From Mytilus galloprovincialis (taxonomy: Eukaryota; Mollusca; Bivalvia; Mytilida; Mytilidae), in assembly GCF_965363235.1 (NCBI RefSeq), contig NC_134839.1, positions 99,963,743 through 100,027,742 of the forward strand: 64,000 nt of DNA, in the 5' to 3' direction. Below the pieces are notes generated by a model that saw only the letters and a program-made list of their open reading frames with translations, was not told the DNA's origin and searched no databases. A program made the translations under genes and the position numbers. Below, piece by piece: positions 21,756 to 34,800 of this stretch. Numbering within the stretch: position 1 is the first letter of the stretch; every line of letters starts with the position of its first letter.

Positions 21756-22812
21756 ATTGCTTTGTTTTGAAAACTATGATATATGATTTATTAATTCCAA
21801 TGAAAATCATAGAGCTGAGTCCAAATTCGGGTATTGGTTCCATTATTATGTTCTCCACTTGCATGTTGTCACAACCCCGTCCTCTTTCAACAAGCATCAA
21901 AGAAAATAACCGTATCGACTCTCTTGTTTTCAGCTGTCATATAAAATTGACCATGATAATCAAAATAATTATCAAGAAAATTCTTCTGATTCTTTCCTAG
22001 AACATGCTATTTTGAATTGCCTTCAAAATTTACTTAATTTAACATTTTTAAAGTGTTAAGAATAAGATGAAGTTCCGTGTGCAGTAAAAGAACTTCAAGG
22101 TTGTTAAGTCAAAAGGTCAAGATTAACATCAACAAGAAACTTTGCTTTATAAAAACTTTTGAATCATACTTCCCATCTTTATCTAAATGTCTATTTTCCA
22201 TAGTGACTAATGCACATCTAGTGCATGCTAACATAAGTGTTGGCATTTGGTTTACCACTTGGTATACTTTCAATTGCATTTGTTCATTTAATAAAGCCCA
22301 GGGTGACCTGATGACATAAACATATTCACGTCTACACACTTTGTTCGACATTTTATTTTAAGAAAGACTTCCTTTTCGAACACCCTTCTGCTGAATAAAT
22401 AAGCATTAACGCACACAAGAAGACATCAAAAATGTAAAAACAAAATGGAATTTTATTTCACGATCTCTAACAAAATGAATTAATCAATATAAATCCACAA
22501 AAAGTGTAAAAAATAAAAATATCAACAGATCTTAAACATAAACATTAACATTAACTCTTAATAAATGATAAATTGGATTTTACTTTATTTTGATCTGCTA
22601 TCATTTGGAATCAGAATAAAAAAAGAGGAGGACACTGTTTTATACCACGAAATCTTAAACGTAATGTTCAGTAAATCATTATAAATCTATCGAAAACATC
22701 TTTCATACGGTTGCTAAAAAAGACACAAAAAGGCTTCATTTTGAGATCTTGTAATAGTATTTATGAAAAGGTTTTCTTTTATTTTTTCTAATACAAATAT
22801 GTTGATGTTGTT
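21756..22812. other. Space between the convergent CYSTM-type genes, left part
   Basis: AT-rich sequence without a recognised gene. The 3' UTR of the minus-strand gene may reach into this area; its poly(A) signal was not identified. Confidence 0.35.
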
Positions 22813-22893
22813 CATCTTCGCTAGCCAAGGGTTACGATCCACTCCCTCTTCAAGAGAGCGGGAGTGGATCGTAACCCTTGGCTAGCGAAGATG
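22813..22893. mobile_element. 81-bp near-perfect palindrome with 9-bp target duplication
   Basis: Two 34-bp arms (22813-22846 and 22860-22893) are exact reverse complements, beginning CATCTTCGCTAGCCAAGGGT. The 13-base centre is itself mostly palindromic. The element is flanked by GATGTTGTT on both sides (22804-22812 and 22894-22902). A 9-bp duplication fits Mutator-like elements best. It is a foldback mini-element and has no coding capacity. Confidence 0.8.
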
Positions 22894-22902
22894 GATGTTG
22901 TT

Positions 22903-23972
22903 ATACTTGGTATAAAAAACTATGTCTACAAAGGTCAAATAAGTTAATTTTGCAAAAACGATAAACTGTTTATAGTGTCCAGAATATATCATTCTATACA
23001 TTTATTAATGAAATTATCATTATATGTATTTGGAAATACTGATTAAATTTAGATAAAATATTACACAACTTAAGTTTTAGAACAGAATGAGAAAACATCT
23101 ATGAATATTCATGAAATATATTAATGTAAAACAGCTATTTTGATTAAGTATTCCAGTAAACTTTTTACACATTTGATTCGAATAACACCAAAAATAAACC
23201 ATTAAATCAAGGAATACATCATCTATAGAAAAATAAAATAAAGGATATTTAGGGTTAATTTGTCCGCATATATTTACATTATTTGTAATTTGTACACGTT
23301 TACATAAGTTTTGAGTTATCACATCTACGTCTTGTATAAAAAAAATAATTCCCTAAACAGAAAATGGTTCTATGATCAAGAAAGAACTTTAAAGTAAAAA
23401 CAAGCATGCTTTGATGAAATGCAACACATCATAATGGATTTCGTATAGATATAGAACCGTGTATATATATATATGTTCTTTACTACGCTGGTATTAGATT
23501 GTCATTAAAAGTCAAAACTATTCAAAACTATTTGGTAGGAATTACGCATTGAATAATAGTCATGTATATTCAATCAAAGTATCTATTTGTATGTATTTCG
23601 AAATATACATATAATTTTAAATCTAACACATTAAAAACATACAGTTTTGAATCATTTTCACAAGAAACTGAACATCTCTATACAAACTTTTCTGTCCAAA
23701 TCAAATTACACATCAACCTTGTGAGCTCTATTGTATGACAAATAAATCAAAATACATATATATATATTATATATGTCTCTCATTTTCATTATAACAACAA
23801 CAGAGAAATTGTACGAGCTTGAGCAAGCACTGTATTAAAAACTTTGATCAGATCATTCGATATGTATAAACGACATATAATACTATTCTTCTTTCATAAA
23901 CACAAACAGATCTTTGCCATTTATAATTATAACAATATGTGATGATTGATGGACGAAGTTAGTGAAATCTTC
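22903..23972. other. Probable 3' UTR and downstream region of the 23973-25304 gene
   Basis: No open frame of note. The sequence is about 75 percent A+T with short TATA runs near 23466 and 23757. Confidence 0.35.
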
Positions 23973-25304
23973 TCAGAAATCCGAACACAGACAGCAACAA
24001 CACAACGCAGCTAGTAACACATACAGACATGTATCGTCACTCTTGTCTCGTCTTTCATGTACCACAACCCTACAACAATGTCAAAACAGAAAACATGTCA
24101 AACAGAAGTAGGAATGAAGCCTGGTTAATTAATAAAAGATTTGTTATTCACAATTCATAATGTAGATTAAACCATTTAAAAATCAATTCAAAAATTTACT
24201 GGCTTATAAGTTTACTACATTGTATGTAAACTTGTTACAACTTTTACTAAAAAGTTGAAACAGTGAACTGATTGCTTAATATAATTTCACGAATGGGTTG
24301 TGTATTTTTAAGTAACCACAGTAGTGTACCGACGTTCTAACTCCGAAAGAAGCGAGACCGGATATATAAGGGAGCTACCATTTGATTTTTATGGGGGGGG
24401 GGGGGGGGGCTAGGATGAAATTTGAAAAAAATAAGCAGGACAGGAGTTTTGAGTAAAAAAAAAGGCAGGATGAGACACTTACAAAAAAAAAAAAAAAAGT
24501 CAGGACGACAATTTAGGTAAAAAAAAGTCAGGATAAACTAAAAAAAAAAGGCAGGACCGAACAGAGTGAAAAATAAAAAGGCAGGACAGAGATTACAGCT
24601 ATAAAAAAGTGCAGGACAAAATTTTTCATCCTAGCCCCCTATAAAAATCAAATGGTAGCTCCCTAACTGATCTTGAATGAAAAATAGCCATTTCATATAT
24701 AGACATTGATGCTCTTCGTCAATTTTTTTGGTGCTCTCTCTGCATATGTTCACCTATTGTGAAGTAATATGTAGAAAAATAAAACTAATCAATGCATTAT
24801 TTTTCGATTTTCAGTTATATTAACGAGTAAAAGTTGTATGCAAAATTTTAACAAAATCTGTGAAATAGCCCATCTAACTTGACCTTAAAATAAACTTAGT
24901 GAATACTTGCAGTTTTTGGTGGGTTTTGTGTTGCTTAGTTTTCTATGTTGTGTCTTGTGTACTATTTGTCTGTTTGTGTTTCTTTTCTAGTCATAGTGTT
25001 GTCAGTTTGTTTTTGATCTATCATTTTAGATACCCCTCTTATAACACTGTTTGGTTCGAAGTATTTAATATACTTACGGTTGTTGGTTATATACAACTGT
25101 TGTATTTTGTTGTCCATGTTGTTGTTGAGGATATCCTCCTCCCTGTCCATATGGAAACTGTTGTGGTTGTTGTTGATGATGCTGTTGTGGATACTGCTGT
25201 GGATGTTGTTGTGGATAAGCTTGTTGGTTTGGTGGATACTGTGGATATCCAGGTTGTTGTGTTGTTGGGGAATAAGGAGGCGGTGGTGCTGATGGGTAAG
25301 ACAT
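23973..25304 (-). CDS. Small CYSTM-type protein with Pro-Gln-Tyr-rich N-terminus, two coding exons
   Basis: Exon 1 is 25304-25078 with donor CC|GTAAGTA; exon 2 is 24069-23973 after GTTGTAG, ending in TGA. The phase (2) agrees, giving 107 residues. The first 75 are Pro-Gln-Tyr-rich ('PPPPYSPTTQQPGYPQY', then QQH and QQP repeats). The tail 'PVVVHERRDKSDDTCLYV' leads into a hydrophobic segment with four cysteines in a row and ends 'CLCSDF'. The intron phase, the VVVH junction and the CCCC tail match the gene at 12244-21418, so the two are paralogues in tail-to-tail orientation. I chose the ATG starting 'MSYPS' because it matches the paralogue's 'MSYGQ'. An acceptor-like TTTTACAG lies just upstream, implying a 5' UTR exon. 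The intron contains a MITE and a dispersed repeat. Confidence 0.8.
24370..24663. mobile_element. 294-bp MITE with TAA duplication, G-run termini and internal tandem repeats
   Basis: The ends GGGAGCTACCATTTGATTTT plus a G-run and CTAGGATGAAA are mirrored at 24620-24663. TAA flanks both sides (24367-24369 and 24664-24666). The interior consists of six or seven degenerate units of the form A-run plus 'GGCAGGACAGA'. It shares the terminal design ACCATTTGATTTT..TGGGGGGGCTA with the element at 792-1073, so the two are one family or sister families. It is in the intron of the minus-strand CYSTM-type gene. Confidence 0.7.
24902..25030 (+). repeat. Dispersed repeat fragment shared with 59791-59999
   Basis: The words 'TTTTCTATGTTGTGTC' and 'AGTGTTGTCAGTTTGTTTTTGAT' (in pieces) recur at about 59870-59955 with moderate divergence. 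The function is unknown. It lies within 50 bp of the splice donor of exon 1 of the CYSTM-type gene. Confidence 0.5.
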
Positions 25305-25724
25305 ATTACTGTAAAATAAAAAAATAAAAAAATGATAATACATTGTATATGTTAATTGACATTTAGTCTTGGTTGATAAAAACTCCGATGATTAGTTTAC
25401 CCTACAGACAAGTTAAATATAAGATATGTAAGCATTAAGGAGCCAACCATGCAGTCCTTGCTCTTATTTTTAAAATGTTGAGTACGTAGCGGAGAAATAA
25501 CTTATACCCATTCTTTAGACTTTCTATTGAACCTACATAATGTAATTGTTGAACCAATGAGGTGAGAACGTTACAACATTTATCAGCAAATAAAGACCTT
25601 ACTTTATACGTATACTTTGAGAGAGTGTTATGATTTCTTCTTTTCGCTGAAAAAGGGTTGTCTATGAAAAAGGGCACAGACATGATAGTTTTAGCCCTTT
25701 TAGATCTATCTATATATATATATA
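25305..25724. other. Putative promoter side of the minus-strand CYSTM-type gene
   Basis: This 420-bp stretch separates the gene start from the tandem array. No exon is evident. It ends in a TA microsatellite (25709-25730) that abuts the first array unit. Confidence 0.35.
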
Positions 25725-28700
25725 TATATACAACTCGTCTAAACATCAACCCAACAATGTTAGATCTGTAAATTTGCTTTCGCAAATTTTTGGTTCTTCC
25801 CTCGCCGGGATTCGAACCCATGCTACTGTGATATCGTGACACCAAATCGCCTGCACTGCAGCCGTCCCGCTAGTCCACACGACCACCTGGGCTCTCAAAA
25901 AAAGAGCTTTCGCTGGCCATGTGTTACCTTTCCACGTCAGTTTTAATCTAGCGGCGTACTACAGTACATGATATATAAGGCATGAAGATGTTATTGTTAC
26001 AGATCAGCTAAATTATCTATAGTAAAGGATCCTACAAATTAATGTAAGATACAGTCACAGAAAATAATTATATTCATAAGTACGTCTGAGTCAGTGACAA
26101 CCCTACAACAGATGTATCCATCGGATCGCCATCAATGATGGTGATACATGGCTGTGTACATAATGTATATACAACTCGTCTAAACATCAACCCAACAATG
26201 TTAGATCTGTAAATTTGCTTTCGCAAATTTTTGGTTCTTCCCTCGCCGGGATTCGAACCCATGCTACTGTGATATCGTGACACCAAATCGCCTGCACTGC
26301 AGCCGTCCCGCTAGACCACACGACCACCTGGGCTCTCAAAAAAAGAGCTTTCGCTGGCCATGTGTTGCCTTTCCACGTCAGTTTTAATCTAGCGGCGTAC
26401 TACAGTACATGATATATAAGGCATGAAGATGTTATTGTTACAGATCAGCTAAATTATCTATAGTAAAGGATCCTACAAATTAATGTAAGATACAGTCACA
26501 GAAAATAATTATATTCATAAGTACGTCTGAGTCAGTGACAACCCTACAACAGATGTATCCATCGGATCGCCATCAATGATGGTGATACATGGCTGTGTAC
26601 ATAATGTATATACAACTCGTCTAAACATCAACCCAACAATGTTAGATCTGTAAATTTGCTTTCGCAAATTTTTGGTTCTTCCCTCGCCGGGATTCGAACC
26701 CATGCTACTGTGATATCGTGACACCAAATCGCCTGCACTGCAGCCGTCCCGCTAGACCACACGACCACCTGGGCTCTCAAAAAAAGAGCTTTCGCTGGCC
26801 ATGTGTTACCTTTCCACGTCAGTTTTAATCTAGCGGCGTACTACAGTACATGATATATAAGGCATGAAGATGTTATTGTTACAGATCAGCTAAATTATCT
26901 ATAGTAAAGGATCCTACAAATTAATGTAAGATACAGTCACAGAAAATAATTATATTCATAAGTACGTCTGAGTCAGTGACAACCCTACAACAGATGTATC
27001 CATCGGATCGCCATCAATGATGGTGATACATGGCTGTGTACATAATGTATATACAACTCGTCTAAACATCAACCCAACAATGTTAGATCTGTAAATTTGC
27101 TTTCGCAAATTTTTGGTTCTTCCCTCGCCGGGATTCGAACCCATGCTACTGTGATATCGTGACACCAAATCGCCTGCACTGCAGCCGTCCCGCTAGACCA
27201 CACGACCACCTGGGCTCTCAAAAAAAGAGCTTTCGCTGGCCATGTGTTACCTTTCCACGTCAGTTTTAATCTAGCGGCGTACTACAGTACATGATATATA
27301 AGGCATGAAGATGTTATTGTTACAGATCAGCTAAATTATCTATAGTAAAGGATCCTACAAATTAATGTAAGATACAGTCACAGAAAATAATTATATTCAT
27401 AAGTACGTCTGAGTCAGTGACAACCCTACAACAGATGTATCCATCGGATCGCCATCAATGGTGGTGATACATGGCTGTGTACATAATGTATATACAACTC
27501 GTCTAAACATCAACCCAACAATGTTAGATCTGTAAATTTGCTTTCGCAAATTTTTGGTTCTTCCCTCGCCGGGATTCGAACCCATGCTACTGTGATATCG
27601 TGACACCAAATCGCCTGCACTGCAGCCGTCCCGCTAGACCACACGACCACCTGGGCTCTCAAAAAAAGAGCTTTCGCTGGCCATGTGTTACCTTTCCACG
27701 TCAGTTTTAATCTAGCGGCGTACTACAGTACATGATATATAAGGCATGAAGATGTTATTGTTACAGATCAGCTAAATTATCTATAGTAAAGGATCCTACA
27801 AATTAATGTAAGATACAGTCACAGAAAATAATTATATTCATAAGTACGTCTGAGTCAGTGACAACCCTACAACAGATGTATCCATCGGATCGCCATCAAT
27901 GATGGTGATACATGGCTGTGTACATAATGTATATACAACTCGTCTAAACATCAACCCAACAATGTTAGATCTGTAAATTTGCTTTCGCAAATTTTTGGTT
28001 CTTCCCTCGCCGGGATTCGAACCCATGCTACTGTGATATCGTGACACCAAATCGCCTGCACTGCAGCCGTCCCGCTAGACCACACGACCACCTGGGCTCT
28101 CAAAAAAAGAGCTTTCGCTGGCCATGTGTTACCTTTCCACGTCAGTTTTAATCTAGCGGCGTACTACAGTACATGATATATAAGGCATGAAGATGTTATT
28201 GTTACAGATCAGCTAAATTATCTATAGTAAAGGATCCTACAAATTAATGTAAGATACAGTCACAGAAAATAATTATATTCATAAGTACGTCTGAGTCAGT
28301 GACAACCCTACAACAGATGTATCCATCGGATCGCCATCAATGATGGTGATACATGGCTGTGTACATAATGTATATACAACTCGTCTAAACATCAACCCAA
28401 CAATGTTAGATCTGTAAATTTGCTTTCGCAAATTTTTGGTTCTTCCCTCGCCGGGATTCGAACCCATGCTACTGTGATATCGTGACACCAAATCGCCTGC
28501 ACTGCAGCCGTCCCGCTAGACCACACGACCACCTGGGCTCTCAAAAAAAGAGCTTTCGCTGGCCATGTGTTACCTTTCCACGTCAGTTTTAATCTAGCGG
28601 CGTACTACAGTACATGATATATAAGGCATGAAGATGTTATTGTTACAGATCAGCTAAATTATCTATAGTAAAGGATCCTACAAATTAATGTAAGATACAG

Positions 28701-31700
28701 TCACAGAAAATAATTATATTCATAAGTACGTCTGAGTCAGTGACAACCCTACAACAGATGTATCCATCGGATCGCCATCAATGATGGTGATACATGGCTG
28801 TGTACATAATGTATATACAACTCGTCTAAACATCAACCCAACAATGTTAGATCTGTAAATTTGCTTTCGCAAATTTTTGGTTCTTCCCTCGCCGGGATTC
28901 GAACCCATGCTACTGTGATATCGTGACACCAAATCGCCTGCACTGCAGCCGTCCCGCTAGACCACACGACCACCTGGGCTCTCAAAAAAAGAGCTTTCGC
29001 TGGCCATGTGTTACCTTTCCACGTCAGTTTTAATCTAGCGGCGTACTACAGTACATGATATATAAGGCATGAAGATGTTATTGTTACAGATCAGCTAAAT
29101 TATCTATAGTAAAGGATCCTACAAATTAATGTAAGATACAGTCACAGAAAATAATTATATTCATAAGTACGTCTGAGTCAGTGACAACCCTACAACAGAT
29201 GTATCCATCGGATCGCCATCAATGATGGTGATACATGGCTGTGTACATAATGTATATACAACTCGTCTAAACATCAACACAACAATGTTAGATCTGTAAA
29301 TTTGCTTTCGCAAATTTTTGGTTCTTCCCTCGCCGGGATTCGAACCCATGCTACTGTGATATCGTGACACCAAATCGCCTGCACTGCAGCCGTCCCGCTA
29401 GACCACACGACCACCTGGGCTCTCAAAAAAAGAGCTTTCGCTGGCCATGTGTTACCTTTCCACGTCAGTTTTAATCTAGCGGCGTACTACAGTACATGAT
29501 ATATAAGGCATGAAAATGTTATTGTTACAGATCAGCTAAATTATCTATAGTAAAGGATCCTACAAATTAATGTAAGATACAGTCACAGAAAATAATTATA
29601 TTCATAAGTACGTCTGAGTCAGTGACAACCCTACAACAGATGTATCCATCGGATCGCCATCAATGATGGTGATACATGGCTGTGTACATAATGTATATAC
29701 AACTCGTCTAAACATCAACCCAACAATGTTAGATCTGTAAATTTGCTTTCGCAAATTTTTGGTTCTTCCCTCGCCGGGATTCGAACCCATGCTACTGTGA
29801 TATCGTGACACCAAATCGCCTGCACTGCAGCCGTCCCGCTAGACCACACGACCACCTGGGCTCTCAAAAAAAGAGCTTTCGCTGGCCATGTGTTACCTTT
29901 CCACGTCAGTTTTAATCTAGCGGCGTACTACAGTACATGATATATAAGGCATGAAGATGTTATTGTTACAGATCAGCTAAATTATCTATAGTAAAGGATC
30001 CTACAAATTAATGTAAGATACAGTCACAGAAAATAATTATATTCATAAGTACGTCTGAGTCAGTGACAACCCTACAACAGATGTATCCATCGGATCGCCA
30101 TCAATGATGGTGATACATGGCTGTGTACATAATGTATATACAACTCGTCTAAACATCAACCCAACAATGTTAGATCTGTAAATTTGCTTTCGCAAATTTT
30201 TGGTTCTTCCCTCGCCGGGATTCGAACCCATGCTACTGTGATATCGTGACACCAAATCGCCTGCACTGCAGCCGTCCCGCTAGACCACACGACCACCTGG
30301 GCTCTCAAAAAAAGAGCTTTCGCTGGCCATGTGTTACCTTTCCACGTCAGTTTTAATCTAGCGGCGTACTACAGTACATGATATATAAGGCATGAAGATG
30401 TTATTGTTACAGATCAGCTAAATTATCTATAGTAAAGGATCCTACAAATTAATGTAAGATACAGTCACAGAAAATAATTATATTCATAAGTACGTCTGAG
30501 TCAGTGACAACCCTACAACAGATGTATCCATCGGATCGCCATCAATGATGGTGATACATGGCTGTGTACATAATGTATATACAACTCGTCTAAACATCAA
30601 CCCAACAATGTTAGATCTGTAAATTTGCTTTCGCAAATTTTTGGTTCTTCCCTCGCCGGGATTCGAACCCATGCTACTGTGATATCGTGACACCAAATCG
30701 CCTGCACTGCAGCCGTCCCGCTAGACCACACGACCACCTGGGCTCTCAAAAAAAGAGCTTTCGCTGGCCATGTGTTACCTTTCCACGTCAGTTTTAATCT
30801 AGCGGCGTACTACAGTACATGATATATAAGGCATGAAGATGTTATTGTTACAGATCAGCTAAATTATCTATAGTAAAGGATCCTACAAATTAATGTAAGA
30901 TACAGTCACAGAAAATAATTATATTCATAAGTACGTCTGAGTCAGTGACAACCCTACAACAGATGTATCCATCGGATCGCCATCAATGATGGTGATACAT
31001 GGCTGTGTACATAATGTATATACAACTCGTCTAAACATCAACCCAACAATGTTAGATCTGTAAATTTGCTTTCGCAAATTTTTGGTTCTTCCCTCGCCGG
31101 GATTCGAACCCATGCTACTGTGATATCGTGACACCAAATCGCCTGCACTGCAGCCGTCCCGCTAGACCACACGACCACCTGGGCTCTCAAAAAAAGAGCT
31201 TTCGCTGGCCATGTGTTAGCTTTCCACGTCAGTTTTAATCTAGCGGCGTACTACAGTACATGATATATAAGGCATGAAGATGTTATTGTTACAGATCAGC
31301 TAAATTATCTATAGTAAAGGATCCTACAAATTAATGTAAGATACAGTCACAGAAAATAATTATATTCATAAGTACGTCTGAGTCAGTGACAACCCTACAA
31401 CAGATGTATCCATCGGATCGCCATCAATGATGGTGATACATGGCTGTGTACATAATGTATATACAACTCGTCTAAACATCAACCCAACAATGTTAGATCT
31501 GTAAATTTGCTTTCGCAAATTTTTGGTTCTTCCCTCGCCGGGATTCGAACCCATGCTACTGTGATATCGTGACACCAAATCGCCTGCACTGCAGCCGTCC
31601 CGCTAGACCACACGACCACCTGGGCTCTCAAAAAAAGAGCTTTCGCTGGCCATGTGTTACCTTTCCACGTCAGTTTTAATCTAGCGGCGTACTACAGTAC

Positions 31701-31848
31701 ATGATATATAAGGCATGAAGATGTTATTGTTACAGATCAGCTAAATTATCTATAGTAAAGGATCCTACAAATTAATGTAAGATACAGTCACAGAAAATAA
31801 TTATATTCATAAGTACGTCTGAGTCAGTGACAACCCTACAACAGATGT
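25725..31848 (-). repeat. Tandem array of 13.9 units of 441 bp with an embedded tRNA-headed SINE
   Basis: The unit start CAACTCGTCTAAAC recurs every 441 bp from 25731 to 31464, giving 13 full units and a last one of about 385 bp. Each unit, read on the minus strand, has an A-box-like TGGTCTAGCGGG and a B-box GGTTCGAATCC, flanked by hairpins (GGCTCTC..AGAGC, and AAATTTGC..GCAAATTT), followed by a non-tRNA part of about 240 bp. Only about six single-base differences were seen in the whole array, each private to one unit (for example 25874, 26367, 27461, 29279, 29515, 31219). The SINE part matches the solo copy at 4343-4524, which lacks the rest of the unit. The open frame of 70 codons in each unit is a by-product. 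Confidence 0.95.
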
Positions 31849-34800
31849 TGTAACAGATATACATAAAATATACAATTTCTTATATAAAATACTCATACGT
31901 ACTCTATTGACTTTCTTGTTAATAGCACGTTCAAAGTAAACACAAAATATATTAAGAACTATAAATGCTGAAAATGTTGCTTATATGTAGCGTACATTTA
32001 TTAAAGAGATATAAATTTATAGCTATTTTTATATCATATTCACCATTCTCTGATACAAGCATGAAACTTCAATGTACATCACTTCGAAACAGTGTATACC
32101 TTAAAACAAACGTTCAGAGTACGACCAAACTGTAAAATTTAACAAGACGAACGAGTTCGATGTGGCAATTTCAGGTTGTCTAAACTTTTGTTTATTTTCA
32201 TTTTCACCGTCAATTCATGCTTAAAAAATGGTCGAATTTGTAATACTCATTCTTTGTGCTTGTTTCGATAGTTTTTGGTTATATGAAAGAACAATTTCTG
32301 TCTACTAATGACATTAAGGCCTAGTACACTAAACTCAAAATATCCCAAAACAATACGGCAAGGGCTCCACAAGGTCATTTAAAAAAAAAGTTGGATTTAT
32401 ATATTATATATCTTATTTTCATATCTATTAGTAAGTTATATTTTTTTTAGGAAATTGTCTACTCTTACCTCATTTGTTTAAAAAAAAGAAAAGAAGACAC
32501 TTTTGAATTATCCTTTTTATAACGAATACATAAATTAAACATGAAACCATATGAATGTCACTGCTAAAAATGAATTTCTGGTTATTGGTTTGAGTGTTGA
32601 CCTGCAACCAAAGAAAAGTTTTAAAATAATAATTAGAGTCTTACACCAACTCTTGCAACAAATGACAACTCTGGTTTCCTCGATATATAATTCAATAATT
32701 TCAGCATGTAATACAATTTAGTTAGTTGGTACTGTCCTTTGTAATACTAAATCCAAACTGCTCTATCAAAACAAAAACTATACTAGAACAGACTTGACAT
32801 ACATTTCTCTAAATGAGTGACAAATACAATTAACAATAGAACAGACTGAAGTATGTATCTTATTAGTTAGAAACAAGTCGAGACTTGTCTTGCCTTAAAC
32901 CTTTAACAATAAAAAAAATATAACAAAATCTGTAAGTGAAACAATGCAAATACAAAAAAAAAAAAGGTAAAGATTTTACACAAAATTATCAATGAAAATA
33001 TCCAAGATGTCTCAAAAATAAATTGTGTCTATTTTTCACTGCGACACGAGAGACATTAATTGATGGGTCACAAATGGCCACTGCCTTTTTAAAAATCTTA
33101 CAAATATTCCTTCTCATTTAATTATATCAATCGGGTGTCAAATTCCAATCAAATATGGATACTTGAATGTTTTTTTTTTTAAAAACTTATAAAAAAGAGA
33201 TGTCGCTATGCGTCATTAACAGCAACGCACCATAAATGGATCATAAGAATCTTGAGATCATTATATTTATTCAAATTTTTCATATAATATGGCAAGTTCG
33301 AAATCGCACCAAATCTAAAAAAAGAGTAGATATATAAACATGTGGCTGGCGGATTCATCTTTTCAATCACACAGGAGACCCTACATGCACATTGATTAGA
33401 CTTATAAATTTACACACGTTGTTAAGATCAGAAAGTTTTTTTACATTACATGTATGTTTCATTGGGAGTCTATTACATTCCAAATTTAAATTTCATTTTC
33501 CCCATCAAATTAAACTTTCATAATTGTTCGTGCTTACGTCACAAGGAATGCATAGGAAAATAAACACAAACATCGATGTCAATCGTAAATTAATATATAG
33601 TTGTAGCATAAAAATGAACTTATCAGAATCGAATGCATGTTTTTATAATTCGATATGTTTCTTCAATTAAAATTTGCTTCAGTCAACGCTTTCATATACT
33701 CCCCAATAACATAAGAAAAGAAGACTTCGAGTCTTAAAATACTTCCACCAAAGACGGCCGTATGAAAAACAGATTCTACAAAATTAAGGTACCAAATTTT
33801 TCAAGAATTTAATGAAGACCTTTTTATACACATTTATATTTCTAGAACTCATAAAGATGGGGAATCATAACATTCGAAATTGCATTTCCTTGTTCAGTTT
33901 CGCTTTAATCTAATGCGTATATTTTCTATGTGTGTTTGCATATACATATATATATAGTCATACTTATATACATGTATGTTAAACTTACCAATTTCAAGTT
34001 AAATAACAAATTGTTGATAAATCCTTGTTTATATAAACGTAAGTGTGGAAATCTGTATCAATTCCGCTTTTCTTGTTACCAAAAATTGAGATAAAGAATG
34101 ACCACTGTCTTATTTGTGTATTTACGTTCTATATTTCATAATACATACGTGTATTAAATCTTATGTGTCATAAACATGGGGTCATGCGTTAGTTCCTGTT
34201 TCGGCTTTAACAACCATATCAACAACTTTATTTGGCGGTTTCTTTTGAATTGGACGGATTAAAAGTTGACCTGTGTTTTTCGTTGACTCTTATGTAATCT
34301 ATTATCACTCGATTCTTTTGCTCATATACGTTGGTAAACTTTATTCTCTGTAATCCTAATATGGTGTGTGAAGAAACAGTTAATAGATTTGTTCAGTCCA
34401 ACAAACACTGATGAACAGCAAAGAATTTGATCAGAACAACGTGTGAATTTATAAAGATTAAGCCATACACTTTATCTTTTCAGTATTATCCAATATATAT
34501 ATGTCTCTGTTCAACTTTTGTATGTCTCTGAATATTATATATTCTAAATATCTATATTCCAATGTATTATGGTTTGCTGAGAAATAAAGATATCTAAAGT
34601 AAACGTTTTCATTTATTTGTGTAGCTTAAATGCAACCGATATTTCCCCTTCCTCCTTATCATTTTATTTGGAAATGTTACAAAACAAGTTATATGTAATT
34701 CTCAATACAAAGGCTGTACATTCTGAGTCATTCTGTAGATTTTATCAGTTGAACATTCACAGATTCTGTTCAAGATGTACGGCTTATTCAACTTGCAGTC

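Noticed and set aside
24899-25327. 142-codon plus-strand open frame rich in Val, Leu and Cys
   Set aside because: It is the antisense of the CAA/CAG-rich exon 1 of the minus-strand CYSTM-type gene joined to a dispersed repeat.
26074-26286. A 70-codon open frame repeated in every 441-bp unit
   Set aside because: It runs antisense-free through the SINE head and hairpins, repeats only because the DNA repeats, and resembles no protein. The longer version at 25435-25845 is the same frame running into flanking DNA.
25725-31848. The array as a CRISPR or a true tRNA gene cluster
   Set aside because: Units are 441 bp and identical throughout, with no repeat-spacer pattern, in animal DNA. The tRNA-like head has good A and B boxes but no pairing acceptor stem, so it is a SINE and not a tRNA gene.
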